Shown: positions 63,935 through 64,000 of the stretch, one piece after another
How the letters are laid out: each line of letters starts with the position of its first letter
Position numbering within the stretch: position 1 is the stretch's first letter
Source of the DNA: DASXQK01 sp963757155
Lineage (GTDB): Bacteria; Pseudomonadota; Alphaproteobacteria; Dongiales; Dongiaceae
Direction: 5' to 3'
Length of the DNA stretch: 64,000 nucleotides
Assembly (NCBI GenBank): GCA_963757155.1
Contig: CAVWQS010000002.1
Location: forward strand, 124,001 to 188,000
Notes under the pieces: model-generated
What the model was told of the DNA's origin: nothing
Database searches by the model: none
What the model saw: only the letters and a program-made list of their open reading frames with translations
Made by a program: the position numbers and the translations under genes

Positions 63935-64000
63935 CTATCCGTCGATCAAGACCTCGTACGCCGCGAGCGCCGCGGCATTTTCGGAACCTCGGGGAAGGAC
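63935..64000 (-). CDS. C-terminal fragment of an unknown protein (runs off the window)
   Basis: The last 21 codons of a possible leftward gene: an open frame from the window edge ends in ENAAALAAYEVLIDG and TAG (63935-63937). Alanine-rich helix and acidic end look protein-like. Too short to identify; it could be chance. Confidence 0.35.
   Translation of the reverse strand, partial: VLPRGSENAAALAAYEVLIDG

Noticed and set aside
1..64000. CRISPR array, prophage or integrated plasmid
   Set aside because: No regularly spaced repeats, phage structural genes, integrase or attachment duplication seen; the only mobile element is the IS110-type one.
1..64000. tRNA or rRNA genes
   Set aside because: No cloverleaf with a TTCGANTC T-loop or rRNA-like stretch was found when scanning intergenic regions; a tRNAscan-SE run would settle it.

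Overview
The window is GC-rich chromosomal DNA. The replication block rpsT, rhodanese, dnaA, dnaN, recF, gyrB (54.5-62.2 kb) and the neighbouring ubiE, ubiB, coaBC, moeB-like and dut genes suggest an alphaproteobacterium, most likely Rhodospirillales. That placement is inferred from gene order and protein character only. I saw no rRNA or tRNA gene, no CRISPR array and no convincing oriC.

Layout. 0-6 kb: a truncated gamma-glutamyltransferase, a badly frame-disrupted CHASE2 adenylate cyclase, and a Na+/H+ antiporter ending in a cyclic-nucleotide-binding domain. 6.5-9.4 kb: an operon of two ATP-grasp ligases and a GNAT acetyltransferase behind a leader that carries an intrinsic terminator. 9.5-15.2 kb: an EamA transporter, then a LacI-type regulator and an MmgE/PrpD-SDR-metallohydrolase operon with matching operators; a third site of the same type lies at 63.9 kb upstream of another SDR. 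15.4-21.6 kb: two large secreted proteins, paralogues with GH64-like C-termini, each behind the same roughly 165-bp leader. 21.7-31 kb: a GNAT enzyme, two amino acid permeases with a UspA protein between them, a glutamine amidotransferase, gpsA, glpK and a small exported protein. 31.2-32.5 kb: an IS110-type element among palindromic repeats. 32.6-39.7 kb: a fatty acid beta-oxidation operon (acyl-CoA ligase, thiolase, FadN-like protein, DmdC-like dehydrogenase). 39.9-42.9 kb: pgk, a PQQ-type sugar dehydrogenase and a ParDE-type pair. 42.9-49.3 kb: moeB-like, dut, coaBC, a flippase, ubiB, ubiE. 49.5-52.5 kb: a fatty acyl-AMP ligase converging on a carrier-protein/thioesterase protein. 52.6-62.4 kb: mutM, an enoyl-CoA hydratase and the replication genes. 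63-64 kb: an SDR.

Two window-wide properties matter to any reader. First, about sixteen genes, including recF, coaBC and ubiB, are broken by one-base frame changes while the protein stays recognisable on both sides. The most economical reading is draft-sequence indels, not gene decay; the cyclase, with about eight changes, is the one place where real decay is also plausible. Coordinates for those genes span the whole reconstructed gene. Second, intergenic spaces are littered with short palindromes of two main families, built on CGTCATGNCCGG...ATCCACG and on TCATTCCCGCGAAAGCGGGAAT.

The most interesting unexplained items are the duplicated structured leader in front of the two secreted proteins, the acyl-AMP ligase/carrier-thioesterase pair with a cysteine in the thioesterase nucleophile position, the attenuator-like leader of the ATP-grasp operon, and the LacI regulon.
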